A DNA stretch of 64,000 nucleotides from Rhynchopus euleeides. Taxonomy: Eukaryota > Euglenozoa > Diplonemea > Diplonemida > Diplonemidae. The translations under genes and the position numbers were made by a program. The stretch covers positions 1,488,001-1,552,000 of the forward strand of contig OY723297.1 of the NCBI GenBank assembly GCA_963210315.1, written 5' to 3'. Of this stretch, positions 1-10,290 are shown one piece after another (position 1 is the first letter of the stretch; the number at the start of each line of letters is the position of its first letter). The notes below the pieces were generated by a model. The model was not told the DNA's origin, searched no databases, and saw nothing but the letters and a program-made list of their open reading frames with translations.

Positions 1-1197
1 GTTGCGGTACCCATCTGTTAGAAAGCTGAAAGGAACCTTGTCGGGCGATCAAGGACGACTGAGGGTTCAGTTTGAGTTTAATGTGGTCCAAGGGTACAAC
101 AGACATCACTGCTTTGCAGATCCCTCTTGCTTGTCCCTCTGGTAACTTCCAACGGCTCAAACTCCTCGACTTCCTTGGGTGGGCATTTGCCATACCTGAC
201 GTAAAACAGTGATGCTTCGTGCTAGTGGTGAACCTGGCGTTAGTAAAGGAAGGGTGCTGCGGCTGTCCACGAGGGGCTCTGATGCCTCCTCACGGTGCCT
301 GGTTGGTCGGTTCAGGATGAAACAGAGCAAATTTAGTGTTAGGGGGATGCCTCTGGTCAAGGCCTTTTCACAAAAATTGACCCACGGCGCCGAGTTGGGC
401 CGTTTGTTCCTGGTTGTAGCTCGGTCTACGCCAGGTTCCACACCCCGTCATCGCAAAACGTACGCATACACAGAGGCAAAACACAACAGCCTCTGTGGTA
501 CGGGAGCATGGCGGAAGGAAATTTTGCCTTTTGGTCAAATAGGCACCCTTTTGTAATCACTTGACCCGCAGGGTGGCTGAGTCTTATCAGACAGGCCGAC
601 CTACATGTTGATCAGTGGAACCACACAACCTGTTCAACCTGCCCCCGGGGTGGCTGAGTCCACCCCTGCCGTAGCGTAAGATAAGCCTACGTCGACCCTC
701 GTCGTCCTCTTCGTCGTCCTAGGACTGTGGAGTTCAGCAACCAGGAGGAGGATGCGGAACTGCTGTGAGCTGCACACTCTCTTGACACACCTGCACGTAT
801 CTGCGTTACACTCGTGGTAACCCCGAACCCTGTATTTATACAGGAGACTTCCATCTGGGACAGTTTCTGTTCCAGATGAGCTTTGACAGTGGTAGCCATC
901 TTTGCTATGGAGCCATCGTCGTTGCTATCGTCGTCACTCGGACCCATGAGCAGTGGATACAATTGGTGTGGAAGGAGAGGGTGCGGTTCTGGATCAGCAG
1001 GTCTGAATCTGAAACTGGGACTGAAAGCCATAGGTCTGAGATGACCTCGGTCCAAGCGACCTGAGACTGAGAACCCCCGGGATTCCCGGCCGGGATTTCC
1101 CCGGGATCCCGGCCGGGATTTCAAAATCCCGGTCCCGGGCCCGGAATTTCCGGGCCCGGCCGGGGTTTCCCGGGATCCTGCCGGGGGGCAAACCGTG
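1..1197 (-). mobile_element. hAT transposon end, partial (copy A)
   Basis: This is the reverse-orientation counterpart of the left 1.2 kb of the complete hAT element at 52786-57560. The terminal sequence reads ...GGGGGGCAAACCGTG at 1183-1197, the reverse complement of the CACGGTTTGCCCCCCGG terminus at 52786. Just inside it lies a GC-rich stretch of nested CCGGG/CCCGG palindromes (about 1075-1190). The rest is near-identical to 52900-53990 (reverse complement) and to 62912-63925 (same strand). The transposase part, if present, lies outside the left edge. An open frame on the minus strand (687-1124) is shared with the full copy, differing there only by a 3-bp indel, but is broken in the third copy, so I do not call it a gene. 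Confidence 0.8.
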
Positions 1198-1207
1198 AAA
1201 AAACGTA

Positions 1208-1762
1208 CCTGGGACCCCCCGTGTATAAGTCCCCCCCCCTTACCCCCGTGTTTAAGTCCCCCCCTGGGGGTCTGGCAGGGGGGGACTTAAACACAGGGGG
1301 ACCTAAACACGGGGGTGGGCTGGTCTGGAGGGTCATCAGGTGGCCCCTAGGCCCTACGCAGCTCAACCCCGGCCAGTGCGCGGTTTGTTTGCCCTAGAGC
1401 TTTGTTGTTTGTGTAGTTCATGTTACAGTGCTAAGAGCCCGTAGAAGCAAAAGTAGAACCTGCTGCGCTAGCCCCACCAAGCAGCCACAGTACGACAGGA
1501 CGCGCGCAGGCACCGGGCCCCCTCTCCTAAAAAAAAACCTAGGCCCTCCAGGTGCTGTCTGAGTCGAAAAGTGGGGTGCCAAAAGTCCATCCGGACCGGA
1601 ATTACCCCCCTACGACAGCAGAGGAAGAGGTCTTCTTGGTCTCCACTGTGCCACCCCCGTGTTTAAGCCCCCCCTGTGTTTAGGTCCGCCCCCCCCGTGT
1701 TTAAGTCCCCCCCGGCCGAAAATCGCCTCCAGGGGGGGGACTTAAACACGGGGGGTCCCAGG
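1208..1762. mobile_element. TA-flanked MITE-like element (CCTGGGACC ends)
   Basis: A 555-bp segment bounded by inverted ends CCTGGGACCCCCCGTGT...ACACGGGGGGTCCCAGG, with TA on both outer sides, consistent with a 2-bp TA target duplication. Inside, the motif GTGTTTAAGTCCCCC and its complement recur in both orientations (1216-1312 and 1650-1750), giving a multi-hairpin structure. The middle (about 1441-1523) resembles about 80 bp at 52231-52303 inside a different TA-flanked element. No transposase frame is visible, so it would be non-autonomous. Element boundaries are read directly; the superfamily (Tc1/mariner-like from the TA site) is inference. Confidence 0.65.
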
Positions 1763-2398
1763 TACCTCAAAAAATCGTCGAAAATGCCGGGAGTAGGGAG
1801 TGAAGTTAGCGCGACCACTGACAGGGTGTCGTATTTTTATTTTCCCCTACAGTCCTTCCAAATCCGACCACCGCCTCCCATTACCCCAACCTCCCAACAT
1901 CACCGCCCACCTAGCAGGGAAAAGGGGGGGAAAGGGGAAAGTCCCCTTTTTACACACGTCGCTGGGTGTGTTGCTGACACAGCGGGAGGGTGGGGGTGCG
2001 GGGAAGTGTTTTTGGTGCCTTCTCCACGAAGGATCTACCGAAGGGCGAGGCAGGGTGGGGGTGCTCCGCGGGAGATACGCTGGTTGGAGAGGGAGGTTTT
2101 GACCCCCCACGGCACGGATCGGCTGCACCGGGTGAGGCCCGTGTGGTTGTGGTTGGGGAGGGCCTGAGCAGAGGCCTGGCGCCATGGCGAACGGCAATGG
2201 AGACCATGACGTATGCACCGCACTCACACCAAACCACCGGGAGGGGGGGGGGTAGGAGGGACTTTAAAAATCGGACATCCGATGCTCGCACGGCGCATCT
2301 CACTGAAGAGAAGGGATACGCACATTGAACGATTTGAACTGCCCCTCGGGTTTTCTCTGCACCACCACCTCCTCCTCCACCTCTGCCTCCTTCCGTAG
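1763..2398. other. Upstream region of presenilin gene
   Basis: No gene recognised. Contains G/C homopolymers and a run of pyrimidines ending in TAG directly before the presenilin ATG (about 2350-2398). This looks like a 3' splice acceptor, so a 5' UTR exon or a spliced leader site may precede the start codon. Confidence 0.4.
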
Positions 2399-4002
2399 AT
2401 GCAGGCGTTGCTCGGCAAGCCCATCGAGGAAGTGGAATGTGTCCCCCTCACGTTGATCGAGGACGACAACGAGGTGGAGCATATCGAGCTGAGCGTTGCC
2501 GGCGACAGCCAGTGCGATACCGCCTCCCCTCAGCCACCCCCGGAGGGGGTGCTTGGGAGTGCAGACGACGAGGCCCTTGCAGCCCAGCCTGCGGCATCGT
2601 CGAGCCAGGCCGGTGGCACCGCTGAGGCTGAGGCTGAGTCATCTGCAGCACCCCAGCGCACGTCACGAACAGAGGATCAAAAGGCGGTGTTGCGGGCGAA
2701 ATTAGTCAGGTTCTACACTAAGTACAACCCTGATATGCTGGAGGGGGACCATCTCGAGAAGGTGGTGTGCAGCTCGCTGCCCGACCAGGCTATATTCAAA
2801 CGGCTTTACGAGCGGTACATCAAAGACCAGGAGGATGAGGAGGACGCAGACGCGCACCCCAAGCTGGTGGGCGAGAGGCGGCGGCAGGTGGAGAAGCGCG
2901 TGCGCATTCCCCGCGGGGGTCACAGCGTTGCGGGGCGGTTTTCTGACCACACCATGGCTCTGATCATCCCGGTGTCCATCACGATGTTTGTCGTGGGGTG
3001 GGCGGTGACCAACTTCACGCCACTCTCAGAGGTGTCGCAGGCGCAGCCCATCTACCTGGCGTACCATGAGAATTCCACAGACTCCAGCGGGGAGAAGCTG
3101 GGGGGTGCGCTGCTTAACGGCATTATCATCGTCTGCTTCTTCGGCGTTGTCACGACTATCATGGCGGTATTGTACAAAATGAGGTATGCCCCGTTAAAGA
3201 TGCACGTGTGTGTGGCAGTGAAGTTCGCATCAAAAGAGCAGCTGCTGTGATCTACGCTACATCCTACCGGCAAAAGTGACATTTTGACCTCTTCTCTGCA
3301 TGTGTGGTCAGCCACGCCCACTCCACCCCCTCCCTCCGCAGGTGCATGGGAGTCATCAAGGGATGGCTGATCCTGTCATCCGCCTCCATCCTCTACTTCA
3401 TGGGCTTCATCTGGTTCGACATGTTCTTCACAAAATACCAGATCCCCTACGACGCCATCACCTGCATCGTCGTCATGTTCAACTTCGGGACGGTCGGTGT
3501 GTGGTGCATCTACTACCGGGGCCACCCGAAGGTGACCCAGGCATACCTGGTTGTGACTGCGGCCATCATGGCATGGTTCCTCTCCCGCCTGCCTGAGTGG
3601 ACCACGTGGGTGCTGCTGGGGTTGGTTGCAGCATACGACATATTTGCTGTGCTCACACCGAAAGGCCCTCTCAAGGTGCTGGTGGAAGAGTCGCAGAAAC
3701 GGAACGAGCCAATCCCTGGCCTCATCTATGAATCGAAACAGTTCAAACTCGGCCTGGGCGACTTTGTCTTCTACAGCGTGCTGGTTGGTCGCGCCGCAGT
3801 GTTCAACTACGTCACATGGGCAGTCAGCTTCCTCGCCGTCCTCACTGGCCTCTGCGCCACCCTCAGCTGCCTCGGCTACATGGAGAAGCCCCTCCCCGCC
3901 CTGCCCATCTCCATCGCACTGGGTATCGCCTTCCACTTCCTGGCACGCTTCCTCCTCCTGCCCTACCTCGCTGAGTTCTACCTCGATGGCATCAGGATCT
4001 AG
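2399..4002 (+). CDS. PSEN: Presenilin (intramembrane aspartyl protease), 2 exons
   Basis: Catalytic subunit type of gamma-secretase, a multi-pass aspartyl protease that cuts transmembrane helices of type I proteins. Exons 2399-3183 and 3342-4002 join across a 158-bp intron (donor GTATGCC, acceptor CCGCAG) to give 481 residues; the splice restores VLYKMRCMGVIKGWLILSS, which aligns with the human presenilin VLYKYRC segment. Catalytic motifs are AAYDIFAVLTPKGPLK (first Asp) and GLGDFVFYSVL (second Asp), followed by PALPISIALG, the PALP motif. The two aspartates are only 41 residues apart, so the long hydrophilic loop that carries the autocleavage site in animals is missing. The N-terminal 180 residues are acidic and low-complexity apart from a helical YNP-containing segment (RFYTKYNP...LYERY). 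The start is the first ATG of the open frame and follows an acceptor-like TAG. Confidence 0.95.
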
Positions 4003-6594
4003 GGGGCTCCAGATGGGGAGGGGGTGGGGTGAGGGTGGCCTGTGTGGCGCCCGACCCGGAAAGAATGATTTGGGTGGTGTGCAGGTCGGGTCTGTGTCTA
4101 TCTGCCTAGCAGCCGCCTGGCTCACAGAGAACTGCTCGTGGGTGTCAAATCATGTTAATGCGGCTGTGGCTGGCTTGTCCCGTCGTTTGGGTGTCGGGCT
4201 GTAGGGTCAGCGATGCCAGCAACTGAATACCTTTTATAAGCAACGCAGGAAGAGGGGCCATTTCTTGGCTCGAAACGAAAGAAGATGGCACTAAGAGGGG
4301 TCCATGTGGTGTTCGTATCGGTCATGCTACAGCATGTTGTCAACAAAATGAATTGGAATTGAAACTGTGGACACCTTGCCTTGCCTTGGCCGTCTCCCGT
4401 CAGACGTCTGGCTGCAGGGTTCACCGATATGCCAAGAAGATGCTGTGTGTGTGTGAGTGAGTGTGTGTGTGTGGTGCAAACCATCTGGAGGAATGGGGGA
4501 AGGGCCGAAGGGTCTTCAGCCCGAGATATTTTTCCCCGCGAGAATTCATCTTTATCCACATTTAGTGTGACTCACAACCCTCTCAAAAAAACGCAAATAA
4601 AACATTAGACATCAGCACACACGGCGGCAGGGTGGGGGGGGGGGCGGGAGGGGTGTACCGAATCGTCACCCCCCTCCCACCCCTCCCACCACGATTCCGA
4701 GCGACGGAGCGGAGCGGAAGAACGGAGGAATTGCTGGGCAGGGGTGCTTCGAACAGAAAGCAAAAGGGGTACGATTCTTGGGGCAGTTCGATTTGTCCTG
4801 ACGTCCGCAGCGGCATGCCGTCAAGAAGTTCAAAGCGGACCGAACAGCTAACGGAGAGTGTGGAGGGGGGGGTGGGGAGGGAGCCGACGCGTGGGTGCGC
4901 AAAGGCTCGGCCCTCTCACCTTTGCGTGCCACCACCCAACCCCCCTCCCGACACCCTCTCCTCTTCTTGTGGCCAGTGCCCCAGCGACTGGGTTCTCTCC
5001 CACTCCCTCCTGGCCTCCTCCCCGCTTCTTTACTGCTAGGGCTGTTGCCTGGGCCCAAAGCAAAAACCGAACTTCGAAACAGAAAGTACCATTAATAGGC
5101 ACACCCCCTCCACTCCGCGTGACTCATCCCCACCCGCAAACCCGCCTCTCTGCCTGGGTGCGCACAGCCGCCCCCCCTGCCAGCAATTTGAATGATCTTT
5201 TGCCGTCGTGGTGAGCCACCGGTGGTAGAGTGGCCGCTGCCCCAGGTTCTTCTGGCCTTTCATGACGCACCCGCGAGTGGAGGGCAGGGTGACAGAGAGG
5301 GCGCGGGTCTGTCAGCTTGGAGAACTCTGTGCAGGGGCAGTGGATGGTGAGGCCATGTGGGGCGGTGTCTGATTAGGTTCGTTCTACACATGCAGCTGAC
5401 TCTGCAAAAAATAGGGGGGGGGGGGTGGGGGGGAATATTTTTAAGCAGAACCTGCCCCTCTCACCAGGGGGTACTACGAACACAGCCAAAAAAAAGCGTT
5501 TAAATTGTTGAAACACACCTCGGATAGGTGTGGGTCCTGTGCCTGCTCTGAGCAGCCCAAAGCGGCTCTGCTCTTTCTCTTTTTATGTCGGCAGCATGTG
5601 CATTGACGAATGCCTTTTATACCCCCCCACCTCTCGAGATGTTATTTTATTTTGCAACCCGCATACGCAGTATTGCCACACACACGCCGAACCGAATATG
5701 TTTCCTTTCTCCCCACCCCCCCTCCCCACCTTCACCCCCCCCGCTTCTTTTCCTTCTGTTTCTGTACCGTGCGGGCGTGGGGGAGGCCAGGGGCCTGATT
5801 CACTATGTCCAATAGGATCCAATAGGTTCAAATCTGGAGAGAGAGAGGGAATGGCGGGATGGGGTGGGATGGAGGAGGCCACTCGCCGCCCGCCCAGCCC
5901 ACCCCAGCCCCCAGCCCCCACCTGGGAGGGGGTGGGAGTGGGGAGGCATTTGCTTCTTCTCTCCGTTTGATCCGAAAGACGCGCATTCCCTCCCTCCTTC
6001 CCCACCCCTTCGGCAGCCGTGAGGAATACCCGTTTGACAGAGGGCACACACAGTTGTGAAAAATGACTGTTGTCAGCGCACGTATGGACACGCATACATG
6101 TGCGCACAAACAAAACTGGAATGTGCCCATTGTGTGTCATGACGGTTGTTTGGCCTGGAAGGGGTGTATGTGTGTGCGAAAAACGTTGGTACCCCACAGC
6201 ACGAAATCACACTCATTTCACAGTGGGGCAAGCGATCCAACAGAGGGAGGTATCGAGGGATAAGGTGCAGGTTGTTCCCTTCAGCAGGGATAATCCACAC
6301 TTTCAGAGCACGGGAGAGGAAGGGAAGAGAGTGAGAGCTATATACACTGTGCCCTGCCGGGTATTCCCGCCACAGGCCGTGTGTTGAGCTGTGTTGTGTA
6401 CTATCTTCACACTGAAAGCAGCATGTGTGAGAGTCTCAGAAAAAGGTAGCAGCGGGCAGCACACACCCCCGCCCCGCCACCCCCCCCCCCCCCCCACCCT
6501 GCCCTCTCCCACCCCACAGCCCAAGCCAACGCGTTTTATCCCCACACATCCATCGCCGCTCCAGAGAGGCAGAGAGGGCGGTGGTGTTGCAGAT
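4003..6594. other. Intergenic, no gene recognised
   Basis: 2.6 kb without a convincing coding frame. Holds a GT-rich microsatellite (4441-4475), an AATAAA sequence at about 4596 that could be a poly(A) signal, long G or C homopolymers (4635, 5408, 6480) and strand-skewed pyrimidine tracts. A TTGCAG acceptor-like site lies 3 bp before the next ATG. Confidence 0.5.
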
Positions 6595-7500
6595 ATGACA
6601 CCTGCAAAATGGTCTGTGACGATGTGCTATGAGACGCTTCAGGACTTCCTCCACGAGACGAACTCGGTGCACGACTGGCGGGGGCCTGGTGGGAAGCGCG
6701 TGTTGGTCCTCACTCCCGAAAGGACCCGGGTCGTTATGGCTGATGGCAGGATGCTGGTGACGCAAACCTTTTCGAAAGACTTCTTCAACCAGCGCTCTGG
6801 GGACAGCCAAGCCATGACGGGAGTGGTCTACGACAAGCCGCTGGAGCAGCTGAACATCGAGGTGGACTATACACGGCTAACCCGCATCCTCCGCACCACA
6901 ATGCCCGACGAACAGGTGACCCTCAGCGTGTCGCCCCCCGACCCGGGCATGCTGATCGAGATCAAGAAAACCACACCCTCCACCCTCCTCGACTCCTCGC
7001 CCAGCAGCGCCACGACGATCTGCAGCTTGAGGTTCAACACCCTCCACTCCTCGCAGACATATGAGCCTGCACACCAGGAGTACCATGCGGAGGGGGTGAT
7101 ACACAACTACACGAGTTTGGTGGCACGTATCATGCTGTTCGGAAGCAGTGTGGACATCACCTGCAAGGGGGGCAAGATTGCGGCCTTCACGCGTGGGAAT
7201 GAGGCGTCGGTGCTCAGCACGGTCGAGGCGCATAAGTTTGTCGAGGAGGTGCCGTCGCAGCGGTTCAGCGTCGAGATCCTGCAGTGCATCACCCCGGTGG
7301 CCCGCCCGCCGACGGGGGAGAGGGCCGTGCAGGTCGAGAACCTGCCAGTGGATATCAAGCTGGCGGCTGGGCAGCCCGCGATCCTGGCCTTCGCCCACAC
7401 GACGTGCCTGATTGCCGCCACTGCGGTGCCCCAAGAGAGCCGCACCCTCTGGGCGTCGTCGGATGAGGCACTGGCAAGGATGTCCCAGTCCCAATGCTGA
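6595..7500 (+). CDS. Probable HUS1-like checkpoint clamp subunit (PCNA fold)
   Basis: Single-exon frame of 301 residues from the ATG at 6595; the open frame continues upstream but that part is low-complexity and not protein-like. The order of features fits HUS1 of the 9-1-1 DNA-damage clamp. An early helix (LQDFLHETNSV) is followed by a beta-rich segment ending LVLTPERTRVVMADGRM, then an aromatic pair FFNQ where HUS1 has FFNEF. Next comes an IEVDYTRLTRILRTTM segment, where HUS1 has a leucine-rich L..L..AL helix, and then VTLSVSPPDPGMLIEI. Length is close to HUS1 (about 280). Known role of the family: a heterotrimeric ring with RAD9 and RAD1 loaded at damaged DNA. The assignment is by pattern recognition; RAD1, RAD9 or another PCNA-fold protein is possible. 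A profile search would decide. Confidence 0.5.
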   Translation: MTPAKWSVTMCYETLQDFLHETNSVHDWRGPGGKRVLVLTPERTRVVMADGRMLVTQTFSKDFFNQRSGDSQAMTGVVYDKPLEQLNIEVDYTRLTRILRTTMPDEQVTLSVSPPDPGMLIEIKKTTPSTLLDSSPSSATTICSLRFNTLHSSQTYEPAHQEYHAEGVIHNYTSLVARIMLFGSSVDITCKGGKIAAFTRGNEASVLSTVEAHKFVEEVPSQRFSVEILQCITPVARPPTGERAVQVENLPVDIKLAAGQPAILAFAHTTCLIAATAVPQESRTLWASSDEALARMSQSQC

Positions 7501-10290
7501 CGAGGGTGGTGTTGAGGCGTGGTCTGCCTTATCTCGCTCTGAGAAGGCTTTGCTTCGCTGGTGGGTTCGGCTTGAAAGGGGGCGCGTGATGCGCCGCATC
7601 ATTGGCCTTGATTTCGTTCTGATTCTTGGTTCAGTTCTGAGGCCATTTCGTGGTTGGGAGGCCCCACCAGTCCCCATTGGAGGATGCAGTAGATTTGATA
7701 TCCTCTGGTGGAAGGGGTAGGGAGGGAGGGAGGGGAATGCAACACAATTGCATGAGTGCACGAGTCTGGTCCCGGACTATTCCAGGGCTATCCGACGAGA
7801 CATTGTGTGTGTGGGTGGGGGGGATGCCCTCCATCTCCCCACACAGCCTTCAACGTTATTTTTTTTGCATTTTTTTCGTTTGCTCGTGCGCACCAACAAA
7901 TAAAAAGCCTGGCCGTGTTCAAAAAAATGAGTCGTGTCCAAAACAAACTTGCGTCCGCGGTAAACAACAACCCTGGAGGTCTGATGCACACCACCACCCT
8001 GGCCGTCTTCACAACGCCAGGCTGGAGGTCCGTCGATGCCAAAACAAAGGTAACATCTATCCAAACCTGTGGTCCACCCACCCACTCCATCCCATCCCAC
8101 CCCCTCCCCGATCCCAGCATCCCATTTTCGCCCGTCCCCCACCACCATAAACACCCTTCCCCTCCCCCTTTTCTCCCCTTCACACCCGTTCCCCTCACCC
8201 ATCTCCCCTCTCCCGCGTTTCCCCGTTCCCTTCCCCGTCACCCGCCCCCCCTCCCTTAATCGTCCCTTCAGCCCTTCATCCCTTCCCTCTTCCTCTGGCC
8301 CTGTTTCCCAGAAGCGAGTGCTGGTTACGTATATTCAGGCCGATGTGCCTTATGTGCCAGCAGGGATGGGATCTTACACCCTGTTACGGAGAGCTTTGGA
8401 AAAACACAACGGCAGGAGATGTGTCTGGCTTTGGTGTTGAGAGCAAGGGCCTCAGTCGGCTCCGTTGCCTACCGAGTGTCTTGTTTTGAGCTCCTCTGCA
8501 ATACAGCTGGGAAACGAAGCGCTTTCCCGCAGTGCAGGTGGTGTGAGGAAGCGTCGTGGTTCCCAGTCTGAAAGACTGGAGGGGTTTCGCACGTGCCATC
8601 TCACTACTTTCCGATGAAAAGAGAGAGATGGCATGGAGTTCAATCGGGGACGGTCCATGCGAAACAACAAAAACTATCCGACGTTTTTTTTTGACAAAAG
8701 AGTTTAAAGAAGGGGGTTCCCGCGCCTTGCCAGCTTCGCCACTTTTTATTGGCTCGGGGCGCAGGGGGCCCACAGGAGGTTCTGTGGCCCGTCTCTCCCA
8801 CTCTCCCTCCCCCCGGCCGCCCCTATCCCCACCCCTCCCATCCGCTCTCACACCCCATCCCCCCTTTTTTCCCCCACACCGACCCACCCATCCACCCGTC
8901 CCGCCCCGTCCCGCCCCGCCACCCAAAAGCAGGTTGGAAATAGAAACAAGAATGTTGCAAAAATAAGACGGGGTGGGGGAGAGGTGGATCCTCTCTCCGG
9001 CGCCGAAAAGCTTATTACTGGAGTATCCTCCTTTCTTTGAGTGGGTTGCCGGGTGTGAAGATACCCACCCTCGACGATACACCACCCTTTCTTTAGAAGG
9101 ACAACGGTTTGGGCGTTCGTTTTGTGTTGTCCGTTCAAAATGGTGGCACACTCTCCAGTGTGGCACACCATTGGACACACTACAGTCTCTGCCATCCCGC
9201 ACGTTGGGGTGGAGGCTGTCGACAATTCCTACCCGCCCCCCAGGCCGAACTCACCTATCTCGAGGTCTTCAGGTTCCTGCATCTGTCTGGTATCGGACGC
9301 ACCACATGCACTTCGAGTTTGAGGCGCAAGCCGACACACCGGTTTTGCCTTCCTTCTCTTTTCTTTTCTCAACGATTGACTACACCAGCTCCTCCTCCTC
9401 CCCCCCCCCCCCCCCCCTCATCTCCTCCACGACACGCTTTTCGAGGGGTCCGGACTTCTCTATCCCTCCCGACCCCTCACCTGTAGGTGAGCCTGCAGCA
9501 TGATCATTACCAAAATCGGCACTGGCCCCTCCTCGGAATCCCAGTCTTGATCAAGGTCTTGGTAAGGCAAAAAAAGGACCCCCCCTCCCTTGTGTGTTCC
9601 CTGCCATTTTCCACCTCTCTCTCTGGGACCTACCCTCCAGTCCAAAGAGTCTGGAACCCTGGGAAGGGGTGGCGAAGAGGTGATGTGATACTGCAAGGGG
9701 GGGGTGGGGGCAGTTGGCGGTCCCCAGAGCTTCATAAAAATGCCCCAGAAGGGCTTTTGGGGCGGGGCACCCTCACGCTGGTATGAAGAAGTAGAAGCCA
9801 TGCGCTTGCTTTGAGCGCACAACAGTGGGTACGATTCGGAGGGCCGCTTTTTCTGCCGGAATGGAGGATCCCCCAAAAAGATGGCGCTGCCGCCCTACCC
9901 CCACCACCCCCTACCCACACCCTCCCCTACCTTCTTACGCCCCCGCTGGCCCTCCCATGTGTCCCCCCGGGGGGGGTGCTTACCACCGCACACCGCACAC
10001 CCCTAAACCACCCACCCCCCAACCAACCACCCCCTCAAACCCTTCAGGGAGGGAGGGCGCGCGGCTCACCATACACAAGCCCGGCCGCCAAGCTCCCCCG
10101 CCCCACCCCCGCGCTACCCGCTGCATGCTGTTTGCCTGAGGAGGGCGCTCCGCCTTGGCTTGGCGCCTGCAAGCAACGCCAAGAGGGTGTGGGTGACTGC
10201 AAGGTGCCCGGTGTAGAGAAAACCCCCCGCCCTGCGTGTGGCGTGCCTGGGGGCACGCTTCACGCAGGGCGTTGAGGCGGGGCTAATAGA
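7501..10290. other. Intergenic, no gene recognised
   Basis: 2.8 kb without a recognisable gene. The plus strand is strongly pyrimidine-rich at about 8060-8300 and 8790-8930, with poly-C tracts near 9400. No tRNA- or rRNA-like structure was seen. Confidence 0.45.

Noticed and set aside
687-1124. Minus-strand frame conserved in hAT copies (with SDDDSNDDGS and ...RRRGRRGST)
   Set aside because: It is intact in two copies (one 3-bp indel) but shifted by a 5-bp deletion in the third copy at 63640-63660, and its beginning lies in the terminal palindrome block. Not enough to call a gene.
5805-5840. tRNA B-box-like GGTTCAAATCT
   Set aside because: No A box or acceptor stem can be formed around it.
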